Source: Nectonema munidae | Lineage: Eukaryota; Nematomorpha; Nectonematoida; Nectonematidae | DNA: 64,000 nucleotides | Direction of reading: 5' to 3' | Assembly (NCBI GenBank): GCA_030549495.1 | Contig: JAUIRK010000278.1 | Location: forward strand, 788,001 to 852,000 | Part shown: piece after piece, positions 34,061 to 46,249 of the stretch | Layout of the letters: every line of letters begins with the position of its first letter | Position numbering within the stretch: the stretch's first letter is position 1 | Position numbers and translations under genes: made by a program | Notes under the pieces: generated by a model | What the model was told of the DNA's origin: nothing | Database searches by the model: none | The model's input: the letters and a program-made list of their open reading frames with translations, nothing else

Positions 34061-34856
34061 GGCGTATATTCAAGGTGTGCTGTGCACACTCGGGATATAA
34101 GCTAGTAATAATAATCTACTCAATACTTGCGATCTACAACATATATTAAATAATCGTAACGAGTAATGGCTAGTTTGTGTAGACAATTTCTTTTGAGCAA
34201 ATACTACATGGCTTACCCCTAACTAGAGTTTATCTACTTGTTACAATATAAGTAAGTTTGATGTAAAAACTTCTAAACTGTACTAAGTGTTTTTTATTTG
34301 TTTTTATACCAATACCTATTGATTCGTAAACAATGTTTTGACAATTTTTGATTGCATTTATAAGCTCAAATCAACTTTTGAATGCTCATCATTCATACTC
34401 CATAAACTTTTTAAAGACTTTATTTTGAGGAAGCGATAGGAATAGGACAGTGTCTCCCAAAGTGCGTAGTCGGCATTTTCAAATTGTTGGGGGCTGTGAA
34501 AAATTACGAATAACAAGAAGTAGGCATTGAATTTTTTCTCGATTGAAATACAAAATTTCCTTTTCCATGATAAAGAACGCAAAGTATTCTTATCGAGCAA
34601 CTAAATCATAAGAAAGATCAACGACCTGTTTTGGCACAATTTTTGTTACAAGAGAGAAGAGTATTTAAGAAGGTATATTGACTTGTATAGAAGTAAGTTT
34701 GCTTTTGGCACTCTTAACGATATAAAACTTAGTTGGCACCCAGTTAAAAAAATACGGACCTCTACCAACCTTTTATTTAATGCTGTTTCAAATCCACCAT
34801 ACTTTTTGCACTTCCACTTGAAAATCATATAATTTAAAACTTGATGGTAAGCTTTC
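34061..34856. other. No gene seen
   Basis: AT-rich sequence. Minus-strand open frames of 60-80 codons here match nothing recognisable. Confidence 0.35.
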
Positions 34857-35386
34857 TAGGGTTGGGAGTTGGAACCCATTCAGAGAATCAGAGAAATTTC
34901 TAATATTTTTTTAATTAACCCAAAATCAGAATCAGACCTAGAGAATCATAGAAATCACATTGTCTCATAAATTGTAGATACTTTTAAACATTTTAATCAG
35001 TGCAATCAATCTAGGGTAGCTTATTGTTAATTCGAGAAAGTGATAATCGTTTATGATGTACATTTAGTCTCTTCTATTCGTGAAAAATGTTCCGTTCTGA
35101 TAGATTTAATTTTTCAGATGAGCATTTTGATTAATGTTTATCCGTGGTAATCGAGAAAAATACTCCAAATAATTGAATATAACATTTGTTTATACAAACA
35201 GCTATTTTATATTTAAAAACTTATAATCCTTGGAGAATCTAACTGATTATACCAATAAAAAGGTTTATTGATTATGTTTTTTTTTTAATCAAAATCAGAA
35301 ATTTAGAAATCAAAAAATCACAGTCTCAATTTGTAAATAAAAATTCAGAGAATCAGGATCATTATCTCTATTCTGTCCCAACCCCG
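34857..35386. mobile_element. hAT-type MITE (530 bp)
   Basis: The left end reads TAGGGTTGGGAG and the right end in reverse complement CGGGGTTGGGACAG, both close to the common hAT end CAGGGTTGGGA. Both sides continue with AT-CAGAGAATCAG phrases. Flanking 8-mers aagctttc (34849-34856) and atgcttac (35387-35394) agree at 6 of 8 bases. No coding content. Confidence 0.5.
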
Positions 35387-37432
35387 ATGCTTACATGAAA
35401 AAACGACATGCCTACAGAAAATTGTTTACATTAAAGCAAGAATAAAAGTATGCATTTAAGCACATCTTGTTCAAAGCATACATTTACTTTATCCGACCAT
35501 TGCTATGCATAGTTGTCTTTCTAATTAAATAGTGCTCATCTGTTACTTTAACCATATTAATTAATTTAATATAATCAGTTGTCAACTGCTAAATAAACTA
35601 AATGTGTTTATATCTTTGCCACCCAGGAAAGTAGCTTGACGACTCCAAATATAAGAGATTGTGAGAATACACATCTATTGGAGATATGTAATCGTTGTCC
35701 CCCCTCTTTGCTGGATGTGCTTCCCTGATTGGGTCTATAGTTATTTGTAATAGTTTTATTGCATGTCAAATGTTCTCATCTTCTAAACATATTCTAGTCA
35801 ATTCGACAAATTTTATCAACGCTATCTTTTCCCATTTTATTAGATCATTGACGCGAACCAAACAAAGCTGGAATTGAAGAGCACTTTGCTGAATAAGCAT
35901 AACCATGTGTTTTCCTGCATGCCTAAGAGAAATCCTCTGGAACAAATCGAATCAAATTGAAATTCACATTACTTCTCTTTATAACAATTTTTTTTATTTT
36001 ACATAAGCATCACTCTATCATCATAAAGTGATTTATAATTTTGTATTTTTATATTTCGCAAAAGCGATCAAATAAATTTTTATAACCTTTGTTCATATAA
36101 GCCAAGAGTGTCGAACAAAAGGGAGGCGAAGATTGTTTACGTGTAACAAAAATTTTTATGCCATGCAAATAAAATATATGAATGTTTTGAAAATATAACT
36201 ACAATTTGGTTATGTAAATGTATTTTATTATATTCAGTTAAACCTGTCTTAGCGGTCGTCTTGATAGAACGTTCTCATGTCTATACCGACCACTCCACAA
36301 CATCCCATTCAGTAAAACTTCATTTTCAATGTTTAACCGTTATAAAGACGTTCTACTGTATATCATTAAAAGTATCAGCCACATATGGCTGCCCCTCTAT
36401 TATGAACGTTTTCAAGTTTTTAACAATGGTATAGGAAAATTATTTTCTTTCAATTATTTTCTTTGTTTTAAAAACTCATTTTTAGCAAATTCAAATTTTT
36501 GGTATTTGAAGTAAAGTCAAACTGTAAGTTTATGAAATAGGTTTTATTAAATTCAAATCCTTTACAAACCATAAAGTTTATTCAATATTAGAAGGGGTGT
36601 ATCATTTTTATGTATAATTTTGTATAAGATAAATCATAACAGTTATTTCAATTATAAAAATTTTTTATATATTTAAAATTCATAAATCTTAAATTCCAAA
36701 AAATGTGATAAAATAGTATGTAAAAATACTAAATTAAGGAAATACATTTTTTTAGATACTCAATATTCGAATAAAAAAACAATATATTAATTTTTTTAAA
36801 AGGATCATTATTAGTATTTAAAAAAGCTTCTCGTCTAACAAGATGTACATGTTTACTATTCTTAAATGAATTATTGTCATTGCTTCTAAATTTAAAACTT
36901 AAACTGATTGTATTAATCGTTTTGTTTGCAGATGCTATGCTTGTATAAGCTTACAAAGTACTCCAAATACTTAAAATATTTTCATTGAACTTTAAGCTTC
37001 GATTAAACGAGTACCACTCCATATGCTTTCAAAAATTAAATTAAATTTTTTTATTAACAAAAGTCCGACTTCTGTGCCTCTAAATTCTCTCTTTTCTCTA
37101 ACTTGCTTTTCAAAAAAAAAATTTTTCTCGAAGCTGTTTTTCTTAAGATTCGCATTCATTCTTCAAAATTTGAAACATCGATTTGTCCTTCTCAGATTTA
37201 TCGTCTGAAAAAGAGTTTCCAAAGCAGAATTGAGCCAGAAAAATAATCCATGTTTTATATTTGTAATCGCTACAATTAGTCTAATAGAAAATTTCAGTAA
37301 AATTTTTATAATGAAATTTTGAAAATAAAAAAATTGATTGAATAGTTTAGCCATTTTTCCTAAAATATGGAATATTTTTACAAAATTCTCTCTGTAATCT
37401 ACTAAATAAATGATTTGGAATCTGAATCAGGA
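35387..37432. other. No gene seen apart from one small MITE
   Basis: AT-rich sequence with short, unrecognised frames. The only structured item is the 124-bp element at 36235-36358. Confidence 0.4.
36235..36358. mobile_element. Tigger/pogo-type MITE (124 bp)
   Basis: The left end is CAGTTAAACCTGTCTTAGCG and the right end in reverse complement CAGTAGAACGTCTTTATAAC. The two ends share CAGT-AAC--GTCTTA and a CGGT. The CAGTTAAAC start also matches the right end of the Tigger element at 56298-58299, so it may be mobilised by such a transposase. TA is present only on the right. Confidence 0.5.
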
Positions 37433-37482
37433 GTGGGGGGGGGGGGGGGCGACCCCCGACTCCCCCCCCCCCCCCCCCCCTT
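37433..37482. repeat. Poly-G/poly-C palindromic tract
   Basis: About 16 G, then CGACCCCCGACT, then about 18 C. It can fold on itself (GGAGT...ACTCC). It lies just upstream of repeat sequence shared with 33485-33790. Length is probably unreliable in any assembly. Confidence 0.7.
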
Positions 37483-37489
37483 CATTAAT

Positions 37490-37680
37490 TTCTATAAGTA
37501 AGAGTTGCTTTAAACTTTGTTTATAAAACATGCATGATAATCGTAAAATATTTTACAAACGATGTGAGAGCTATATAATAATCCATTGTTTCAATGCACA
37601 CAATAAGTAAGCACTGTTTATCACAGTATCTTTTAAAGGGCCTTGTAGTATTTTTGAGCAAACATGTTGATGATCCACCA
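37490..37680. repeat. Partial copy of the 33430-34060 repeat
   Basis: Shares TATTTTACAAACGATGTGAG, AGCTATATAATAAT, GGGCCTTGTAG and TTTTTGAGCAAACA in the same order and orientation, with an internal loss compared with the 33.5 kb copy. Confidence 0.7.
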
Positions 37681-37689
37681 GATTTTTCT

Positions 37690-40290
37690 CATCTGTCTCA
37701 ATGATTCTATTTCTCTTTGTCTCCTTCTCTGTTTTGGCCTTCCGCTTTCTCTGCTAAAACTCAATCACTCAAGCTTTCTTCTCTTGTTCAAGCTCTCCTA
37801 TCTAATTCAGCTCTCTAATTTGTATTTAGAGTTAAATTAAAAAGAATTATTTTATCTCATTAGAAACTAGTTTTTTAACGGAATATAAGTTCAATATTTT
37901 CAGAATCTTTTTACATGATACCAAAGTTCAGCTATTCAAATTGATCACAGAGATTTTTGGTAAAAATTTAGTTCTATCAACACACCAAACATTTTGCAAA
38001 AATGAAAATTTGTTTATGTTTTTAAATGACAGAAAAATAGTTTTTAATCGTTACAATTTTATATCAATGAATATTGTCAGACTAGAGTTAAAAAAATTCA
38101 ACAAAAGTCACTTTTAATCTTTATCAGTACGTTTATTACATTTTGTAACATTTGAATACTTTAATTTTTTTAATAGCTATTGGGAATGAATATTTTGACT
38201 AGCTATTCAGTTTAAATGCAAAAATACTCTATTTGTTTAATATTTGAGCAGAGATATTTTTTATAATGTTCCATTGTTAAATTTTGTAAGTAATACTGTA
38301 CATAATTAATTAAATCATTTTTTTTACGAAAATTTGTTGATTATTATAATAAAAATATAATATCGAAACAAAATGTTTCAGTTGTTAAAAATGTACTTGA
38401 TTTATTTATGACAGCTGTCAGAATTTTATTTGTAGACAGAGAAATAGTCAAAAAAACGCAATGAATTTCTTGTTCTCGGATACTATGATTTATGTTAATT
38501 TAAATGGTTTTTTTATATTTTTGTGTTATTAGATTTAAATAATTTTATGAAAAGTGATTAAACTACCGTTTTTTGTATACAATGATTACTTACAAAATGT
38601 AAAAAATACAAGCGTTACCAAATCATCCTATAAGGGTTATCTACTTCAACGATAGCTTTTGCTGCTTATAAAAATGTGAAAATATCAAATAATGTGCCGA
38701 TAAACTATCTCATTTTTTATGCCTCCTATTATTTTGAAATTACTTTGAGAACAGACAATTTCATTTTAAAATAGTGAAAATTGCTTAATTTGTTTATTTT
38801 GTCTCATTCCCCTTTTATGTTAATTATGTAGCAAATTTTTCAATTTTGAGTAAAAGGTATAGTAAAAGTACCGTAGTTGTGTTTTCATTGACAAGGCACT
38901 GATGTACCGCTTATGTCAAACTATGAACAAATTGGTATCGATGAGGAATCCAACCCAAAGTCTTCCTTGCTGAGTCCATCATCTCAACCAACCTGCCATG
39001 CCACCCATAGAGTATGCTGTAGTTGATACGTCAAATTAGTTTTCAAAAAGCTTAAGTTATGCTGTAAAAATTTTTAGTTTTTGTTGAAGCTCTATAATTT
39101 TTTCTGATAGGCTTTTTTTCCTTAAAATTTATTATAAAAGGCAAATCATTGCAAAAGGTTAAAAATTGTCATTTTAAAAACAAGTTAACCAATCGTTGTT
39201 TAATTTGCCTGCCCCTCTTGTGAATCATACATGCATTTTCAAATAATCTTTTTTATTCAACCTTACCATGTTTTTATCAATTCCTTGACATTTTGAAACA
39301 GTTCTTGATAAGATTTTTAATTCTTCCTTAAATTCGATATAAAATAAGAGATCTTTTTGTATTGGAAGCTTTTTTTCATTTAAGCCAAATACAATTAAAA
39401 TTTTTAAACATATTTTTGGAATTTTTGATATAGCAAATAAATATACGCTATCTTTAAATTTCTCATATTGGTGGGATTACGTCAAGAATGTTATGTATTA
39501 AGATATTAAAAGACATCACATTAAATTTTTTATCTCAACCTTATTTTTTTTAAATTGATTTTTAAGACGATGACATCAATGGTTTCTTTTAAAGGTGTCA
39601 AAAAAGAATTAATTTAATTAATTTGTTTGAAATTTTTTGTTGAGAAAAAATTAAATAAAATGTACGAATATAAAATAAAATTTTAGATAGCCTAAAAAAA
39701 ATTTAAAAAAATACAAGCCAAAAATTTTGTGAAATTTGAAGAAAAAGAATCAAGCAAAAAAGTAAAATTTAAAAAAGTGGTTAATTAGCCTATTAAAAAT
39801 TCTAAATACAAATTTCCAAAAACTAATTAAAATAATTCTAAAATTAAAAAAAAATTTCTAAGCAAAAATTTTAAAGATATTTATGCTCAACCCTAAACCA
39901 CTAGGTTCCAACTTGCAAAAATAAATAATTTGTCAATTAATATACTGATCGGTATTCGAATAAAGTTCTTATCTCTAGTTCCAAGCATATTTTTAAGTGT
40001 CCCCTATTCTAAACAAGCAACGTTTACATCAGGGCGCACATCGGGCGAAAAGCCTATTCGCCCCCCCCCCCCCTAATAATTTTGTATTTTTTTAAACTAG
40101 TGTATATGCGTTATGTAACTAAAATATTTTCGCTGGAAATATAGTTTTTAAATTTCATCAATTTTGTAAAAAAATATAAAGTAGTCCTATAAATTTACGT
40201 ATGCGATGTATGCACTCTATTTTAAAGGATTGGTTGAATATTTGGTCTCCCATGGTATTTCCTGACCAATAATTTTGAAAATTGGAAAAA
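37690..40290. repeat. Long interspersed repeat L, copy 1
   Basis: Matches 53370-55360 along much of its length: AGCTCTCCTATCT, ATCGTTACAATTTTATATCA, GGGAATGAATATTTTGACTA, CAAAATGTTTCAGTTG, the SINE at 38885-39015, and the end block with AAACTAGTGTATAT and AAAATATTTTCGCTGG. Compared with copy 2 it has about 190 bp extra at 37853-38035 and lacks two insertions. About 39020-40020 is not clearly alignable. No coding sequence; near 40030 it carries CAGGGCGCACATCGGGCGAA. Confidence 0.7.
38885..39015 (-). repeat. tRNA-derived SINE inside repeat L
   Basis: The minus strand reads GGGTGGCATGGCAGGTTGG (A-box like), GAGATGATGGACTCAG, then GGGTTGGATTCC (B-box like). The same copy is present at 54555-54690 in the other L repeat, so it inserted before L was duplicated or is part of L. 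Confidence 0.6.
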
Positions 40291-40389
40291 AATACATACT
40301 TGTTTCTTAAAAGTATATGGCTCCTCAAAGACTACTATATTTACAATATAAATATATTTTATTTTTATTATCATCATTCGTTCTCATTT

Positions 40390-42175
40390 CAGTATGCCTT
40401 TAACTTTCAGCTTGCCTATTATTGATCATATATTAGTTCAATTATTCAACTTATGCATAAAGCATTCAATTTTTCGAGAAAAATTAAAAGTGGCGAAAAT
40501 ATTACCTGTATTGAAGGCTAACAAACCCTATGATGGCTATGCTTCTTATAGGCCTATTTCAATTCTTTCTAATTTTTCAATAATCATTGAAAAAATTATT
40601 CATACAAAATTACTTGATTATTTTTTAAAAATAGATTTTTTGGTGAGAAACAATATGGTTTCTTACCCAATAGGTCAACACAGGATGCGATAAATAAATT
40701 GTCGTCATTGATAACCAAGTCTTGTACCAAATCTAATATAACAGTTTGCTTTTTCCTTGATTTTTCCAAGGCTTTTGATAATGTTAATCATGAAATACAA
40801 GAGGTCCTACCTTTAAGTTGATTGAAAGCTATCTTCATCATAGGAAAAATTATATATCCTACTCGAATGAATTCTCTGACTATTATCTGACTCAAACTGG
40901 GGTTCCTCAGGGTTCCATTCTTGGACCCTTGTTATTCCTTCTATTCATTAATGACATTACTAATTGCATTCCTTCTACTGCTGAAATTTTGTTGTATGCT
41001 GATGATGTGACTTTGATGTTCAATACAAATACAAAAAGTAATTTCAACTCTATGTATCTAACTTTGAAATCTATTGACCAGTGGTGTTCTGAAAACAAAA
41101 TGAAGCTTAATATGGATAAATCGAAATACATGGTATTCTCTAAAAGGTATAAATTTTTAAATGCAGACTTTACATTTGATAATAAAAAATTGGAGAGAAC
41201 TTCAAATATAAATTATCTAGGAATAACTCTATCCAAAATCTCTCCTGGAAATCACACATACAAAATGTTATTATAAAAGTATCACGTCTTTTGGGATGTT
41301 TTAAAAAAAATTAAAACCTACTTACCATTAAACACTAGAAAAACACTTTACTATGGGTTTGCATATTAAATATTGCAACTTAATATGGGGAATAAAATCT
41401 ACGACTACTTTGAAAAAACTCAATAAAATTGTTTCAAAATTTTGTAAGTTCAGCAGAGTAAAGAAAGGTGCTATAAACTTTAACCTGTATTTTATTATAA
41501 AAATCGTATCAAACTTGGTTCTTTCAATTATCTCTTCAAGAATAACTCTGTTATACTTTCTCATTCTACTCGGCAGAAATATAAGCTACATATACCTAGA
41601 TTTGAATGTTCCTCAAATCTTCGCTCCGTACTTTTATGCACTTTAAATTTAGTTAACAGGCACTTTAAAGAGTTAAATTGTTCAAATTGTAAAAACTTTA
41701 AAAAATCTATAAAATTAATTTTATCATACTATTCTTAATTTTTATATTTTACTCTCATGACTTTATATATATATATGTATATATTTGAGTTTATATAAAG
41801 TATCCCAAAAGTTTATACACACTTATTTGTTATACCTGCTTTTCTCTGTTTATTATTAGTCATAACTCATTTATATTAACATAATATTTATAATACAGTT
41901 TATTGATTACCTATGTGTCATGTATATTAATCCTTCATGTTCCTTTTGCCTGTCCATAAATCATGAGGGAATTTAGAAATTACAAGTTCTGGTAAAATTT
42001 GTTATACCATGTGGAGATTAGCCTTCTCGATGGACTGCTATTAAGTGTCCCTTTGACTTTTTCTCTTTTAAAATTTTTATATTTTCTTGTAATTATTTAT
42101 ATTTTCTTGTAATTATTTCTATTAACTGTTTTGTTTTATCAATAAAATTGTCTTCTTCTTCTTCTTCTTCCTCTC
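40390..42175 (+). pseudogene. Jockey/CR1-type LINE, 5'-truncated
   Basis: Reverse transcriptase of a non-LTR retrotransposon. It starts in the RT with KVAKILPVLKANKP and YRPISILSNFS (40394-40690). After a stop and frame change come FFLDFSKAFDNVNHE (first catalytic Asp) and, in a clean 152-codon frame at 40818-41276, GVPQGSILGPLLFLLFINDI, LLYADDVTL and MKLNMDKSKYMVFSKR then YLGITLS. The endonuclease half is missing, the usual 5' truncation. The 3' end is an AT-rich untranslated region ending in (TCT)n at 42148-42172. Several stops, so it is dead. Confidence 0.85.
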
Positions 42176-42179
42176 ATAT

Positions 42180-43661
42180 CCAAACATTTGGACTATAATA
42201 AATAATGATTGTGAGAAGAGCGATTTTTTGAAAAAACTGATTTTTACAAATTTGATTGTCACTTTCACATATTTACACTGTAAAATGGCAGCGTGACTTT
42301 TTACCTAAACTTACCCAAACTCTTTTCAAAAATTGTTTCTGGATAAAAAAGCACCAAAATAAAAATAAATAGGCTCTAAGTAAAAGATTAAAAACGAAAA
42401 TAATTATCTCTCCTAGATTTTTTTTAATATAAAGTCAAATTTAAAATATAATTTTTTTAAGTTTTTTGATTTTTATTAATTCCAACTATGGTTCAATTAG
42501 AACTAAAAACTGAATTTTTTATCAATAATATTTTTGAAACTTCAAATTTTTTCCCAGTTAACAGATATAGTTCTCTAAACATTGATTTCAACTTTTCAAT
42601 CTTTTATATTAAAACTGATTTAAAACTAAAAAATGGAACACATTTAATTCACATTTTTTACATCCTAATTAGGAAAGTGAGTCCACAAATGAAATCAGCA
42701 AAGTGACCTAGTATAAAAATGTATTAGCCAAGATATAAAATCAGCATGTTCGATTTATTTTAAAAAAAGATATTTTATTCAAAATGGGATGTGTTTTATA
42801 GATACTTTCTCAGACGTAAACCGCAAATTTGATTGGCACATTTAGATATTTCTAAATCATAATTTCTAAGATTGAATACTGAAATGAAGTCAGCATAATT
42901 GATTTAGTTACTGAATATATATTTTATTTAAATTGTTAAAAAGTTTTTTTTTTATTATTATCCTCAATTTATGTAAGCCAGATTTTTAAATATGGTAGAA
43001 TCTTTTAAAATTATTGGTCTCCAAAGTGTAAAAATATTTATTTTTAGTAGTTATAAGACTCTATGATTTTTTAAAAATGAATATTATATTATAGTTGATA
43101 TTGGGCATAAAATTTTTAAATTTATCCAGTTTCTAAATCTAAATTATGACATCTATTCATAATTTTCTTTATTATTTCAATTTTAGAAATTTATTTATCT
43201 TTTTCTAAATTATGAAAATCTTAACATTCGTTGATCTTAATTCTAGAAGTTTGTTCTATTTGAATATATTAATGATTTTAGCTATAGTTTTAAAAAAAGT
43301 GGAATTACTTTTTTTCTAATGTCTAACAAATTCAAAATGTAAAATAATAGAGATAACTGACCAGGACTATCCATTATTAAAATAAAGATAAAATAAAATG
43401 TGATTAAATCATTTTTAGTAATCCTTCTACATTTTAATTTGCGAGCCCATAAAAAATAATACATATTTTATTAATTAAATAAATTTTTTTTAATGTTTTG
43501 CACTACTTGGTATACAATTGCTATTTATCATATAATTATAAAAGATTTTAATAAACTTCAAAATTTACTAATTGGTTATAATTTCAATTAAATAAAGAAA
43601 AAGAAATGTTTGAAGTAATTTAGATTTTGAAATAATTTATATAATGAAAAAATATATGCAT
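42180..43661. other. No gene seen
   Basis: Very AT-rich. The 60-72 codon frames are low-complexity (Phe/Ile/Asn/Lys) and not supported. Confidence 0.4.
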
Positions 43662-43987
43662 TTAACCCATTAACGACTGGAGTTATCTGTTTAGCCAACA
43701 ATCTTTTATGAGCCATCATCGATATAGGTATCATATGGGACATCCTTTCTAGGCGTTTAGATAAAATTCAAAATTTTATCTTGTAATAATTGTGTTCCGA
43801 ACAGAGATCCCTCTCTATAAATACAAACAAGGTTGTTAGAGATAGTCATAAAGCTGGATTTTACTTAACCGGTTACCGACCACAGTCGACGTTACAAAAA
43901 TAAAATTGTCTGCTTTTATAAATGTTTTTTAATACAAATCGTCTGCTTTACACTAGATGTCTGATTATTTTAGTCGTTAATGGGTTA
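43662..43987 (-). mobile_element. Larger TTAA element with a family A MITE at one end
   Basis: Begins TTAACCCATTAACGACTGG and ends GTCGTTAATGGGTTA, so the outer ends are inverted copies of the family end. Positions 43865-43987 are a family A MITE with its own TTAACCGGTTACCGACCACA. The other 200 bp (ATCCCTCTCTATAAATAC, TTGTTAGAGATAGTCAT and so on) recur inverted at 63882-64000 beside the MITE there. Either a longer member of the family or two nested elements. Confidence 0.65.
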
Positions 43988-44794
43988 TTATGTTTAGCCC
44001 TTTCGTCAGCTTCCAGGTGCAGATAAGATTAAGATTTTAATATGGCCTGGACTATAAAAAAGTGTATACATTTATATATTTTAAGGGAGTTTCAGAGGGC
44101 AATATAAATCCTAGGGGGAGCTCCCCCCCCCCCTCTTATCGAAGAGCCTGGATATGGTTCTATCTCATTGTTCTCTTTTAATATGAATGAATCTACTAAA
44201 CATAAAATATTGTGAATTTTGAGTATGTATCTCATATTGCAGATAACTTATTAAAGTTGTTTCTTTTCAAAATACGAAAAGTTTAGTAACAGCAAATATT
44301 CTTCTTGTTTCAAAACTTGATAAACATCTAACACAGTGCTTCTCACACCGTTAAAAGGCATCACCACTAGCCCAATTTAAAAATACTAGGGACTGTCACA
44401 TTTTTTGTTAGGGATGAAGCATGAAACCAAAAACTTTCTCTGAAATATTTGAAGAAATTTATGACCAATTCCGCATCTTGCTTTGAAATATTTTACAACT
44501 AGTACCTTGAACTTTTTTCTTTGGTAAGCTTTTTAACCCATTAAGTTTCAACTTTATAAATGGTTGAAATAGGGTGAATTTTCATTATATACAACTTTTT
44601 AATACCCTTACAAAATTTCAGAAAAAAATGATCATTAGTTGCTAAATTACGGATGCGTTCAAAAAAGATGCTGGGACAGCTTAAAATCTAGTAACAAAAA
44701 TTTGTTGGTATGAATAGCAAAAAATATCAATTATTTTGAGAAATGAGGAAAAATTTAAAAATAAAAATTGCTTGATCATATGCATGAAAATATT
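43988..44794. other. No gene seen
   Basis: AT-rich sequence with a poly-C tract at about 44124. TTAACCCATTAAGTTTCAAC at about 44533 resembles a piggyBac-type end and could belong to the transposase tail downstream. Confidence 0.4.
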
Positions 44795-45061
44795 TCATAC
44801 AAAAAGGTACATCGCATTATACACTGTAGTGCGAAATTTATAACTTTCTAATAGGCATATATGTCTAGCATTTAGACTAGTTGGCATGTGTCTAATACCA
44901 GCATACCTTAAACTTTTAGGTGTAGAACTGAGTGATGTCTTTTTAAGTTTAGTAAAAGTAGCAAGCTTTAAATACGCTAAAGCTAGGTCTCTTCTAAAAT
45001 CAAGTAGTGGCATATTATTATTAACAAGTCTGTATAAAAGCCAACTGTTGACTACAGACAT
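44795..45061 (-). pseudogene. piggyBac-like transposase C-terminal remnant
   Basis: The 88-codon frame begins MSVVNSWLLYRLVNNNMPLL then DFRRDLALAYLKL, which is the conserved piggyBac stretch after the catalytic domain (VNAWLLYR...xFRxxLAxxL). The catalytic part upstream on the minus strand is not recognisable. A different lineage from the copies at 4.5 and 19.3 kb, judging by sequence. Confidence 0.55.
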
Positions 45062-46249
45062 CTAAAATCCTAATTTTCAAGCAGCGATACCACTTTTTTA
45101 TACGTATCGAAACACCATATTTATTGAACATCCAGTCGTGTAAATTCACCCAAGTTAATAAAACTTGAAAATAAAAGATTATTATCTATTTGTGCTTATG
45201 TAAAATTATATTTCACCGTGTGTATCTAGTTTGAAAAAAAATTTATATAAATTTTTTGAGCTCAGTCCCAGCGAGTAAAAACTCAAAAAAGTCATTTTTA
45301 AAGTGAAGAAAGTAGCTAATACTTTTTTCTACATGTTAAAAAATTAAAAATAATTTTGCATGCATTTTGAACGCGTTGAGTGAGGATTATTCGCAATACA
45401 TCCACATGAACTAATGCAGACCCATGAACCACCAATTGAGAAACCCTACTAACACCACTGATAGGTGTTATTTTGTATATTTGTAAACTGAGGTGCAATA
45501 TCTAATTCACATATAACCGTACTTATTTATCATACTGAGTGTGAGAAAATATATTTTTGATTTTTGTTTTATGTATCAGCTACACACAGGGACGCTTATT
45601 TTTTTTATATAAGTTGTATAAAAATAATTCCTGAATTTAATCTGTTTCTATTTGTCAAATTGAAAAATAAAAAAAATGATCCATAAGTGAGAAAATTTTA
45701 TTTAATCAAAGATGTAAGCAAAGCGGCTCTTTGACTAAAATTCTCCTCTTTTTTCTAGGCTCTTTGACTTTAACCCATTTAGTATCAATGTTTCCAAAGG
45801 AAACTCTGACGAATTCTTGTTTTGAATATAATTAAATATAGATAACTGCAGTCCCCTGCGTTCCCTTTGGGAACTTTGGTACTGAATAGGTTAACGTCTC
45901 GCTACGTCTCAGATTGTAATCCAATTACTAGGTTGAGCTTCTACATAATGTTTGTAGCTTTTTCTCAACAATAAATTTTTTGCTGGCAAAATAAGGTTTT
46001 TGCTGCATTGAAGATTAAGTATAAAAATATTTTAATGGTCAAACAGCTTAGAGATTAGATAACACCCTTTGCTCCATCAATAATGCAATATTTAACACAA
46101 AGAAAAGATATTTGTGAGCACTGCTCATAGTGGTATCCTTGCACTTTCTGTAGAATGTTAACAATTTGTAATCAAAATATGAATTTGAAACTATAAAATC
46201 ATGAATGGACTTTTGAAGAAATCTTTCTTTAGAGGTGGGTGTAGGATAC
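45062..46249. other. No gene seen; one TTAA element
   Basis: AT-rich sequence with a MITE at 45770-45894 (listed separately). A 67-codon minus-strand frame at 46048-46251 matches nothing known. Confidence 0.4.
45770..45894. mobile_element. TTAA MITE, third family C (125 bp)
   Basis: The left end is TTAACCCATTTAGTATCAAT followed by GTTTCCAAAGG. The right end reads CCCTTTGGGAACTTTGGTAC then TGAATAGGTTAA. The ends are imperfect inverted repeats of about 30 bp flanked by TTAA. The interior differs from families A and B. Confidence 0.65.

Noticed and set aside
42488-42706. 72-codon plus-strand frame in AT-rich DNA.
   Set aside because: Phe/Asn/Ile/Lys-rich, as expected of random AT-rich sequence; no motif or splice context.
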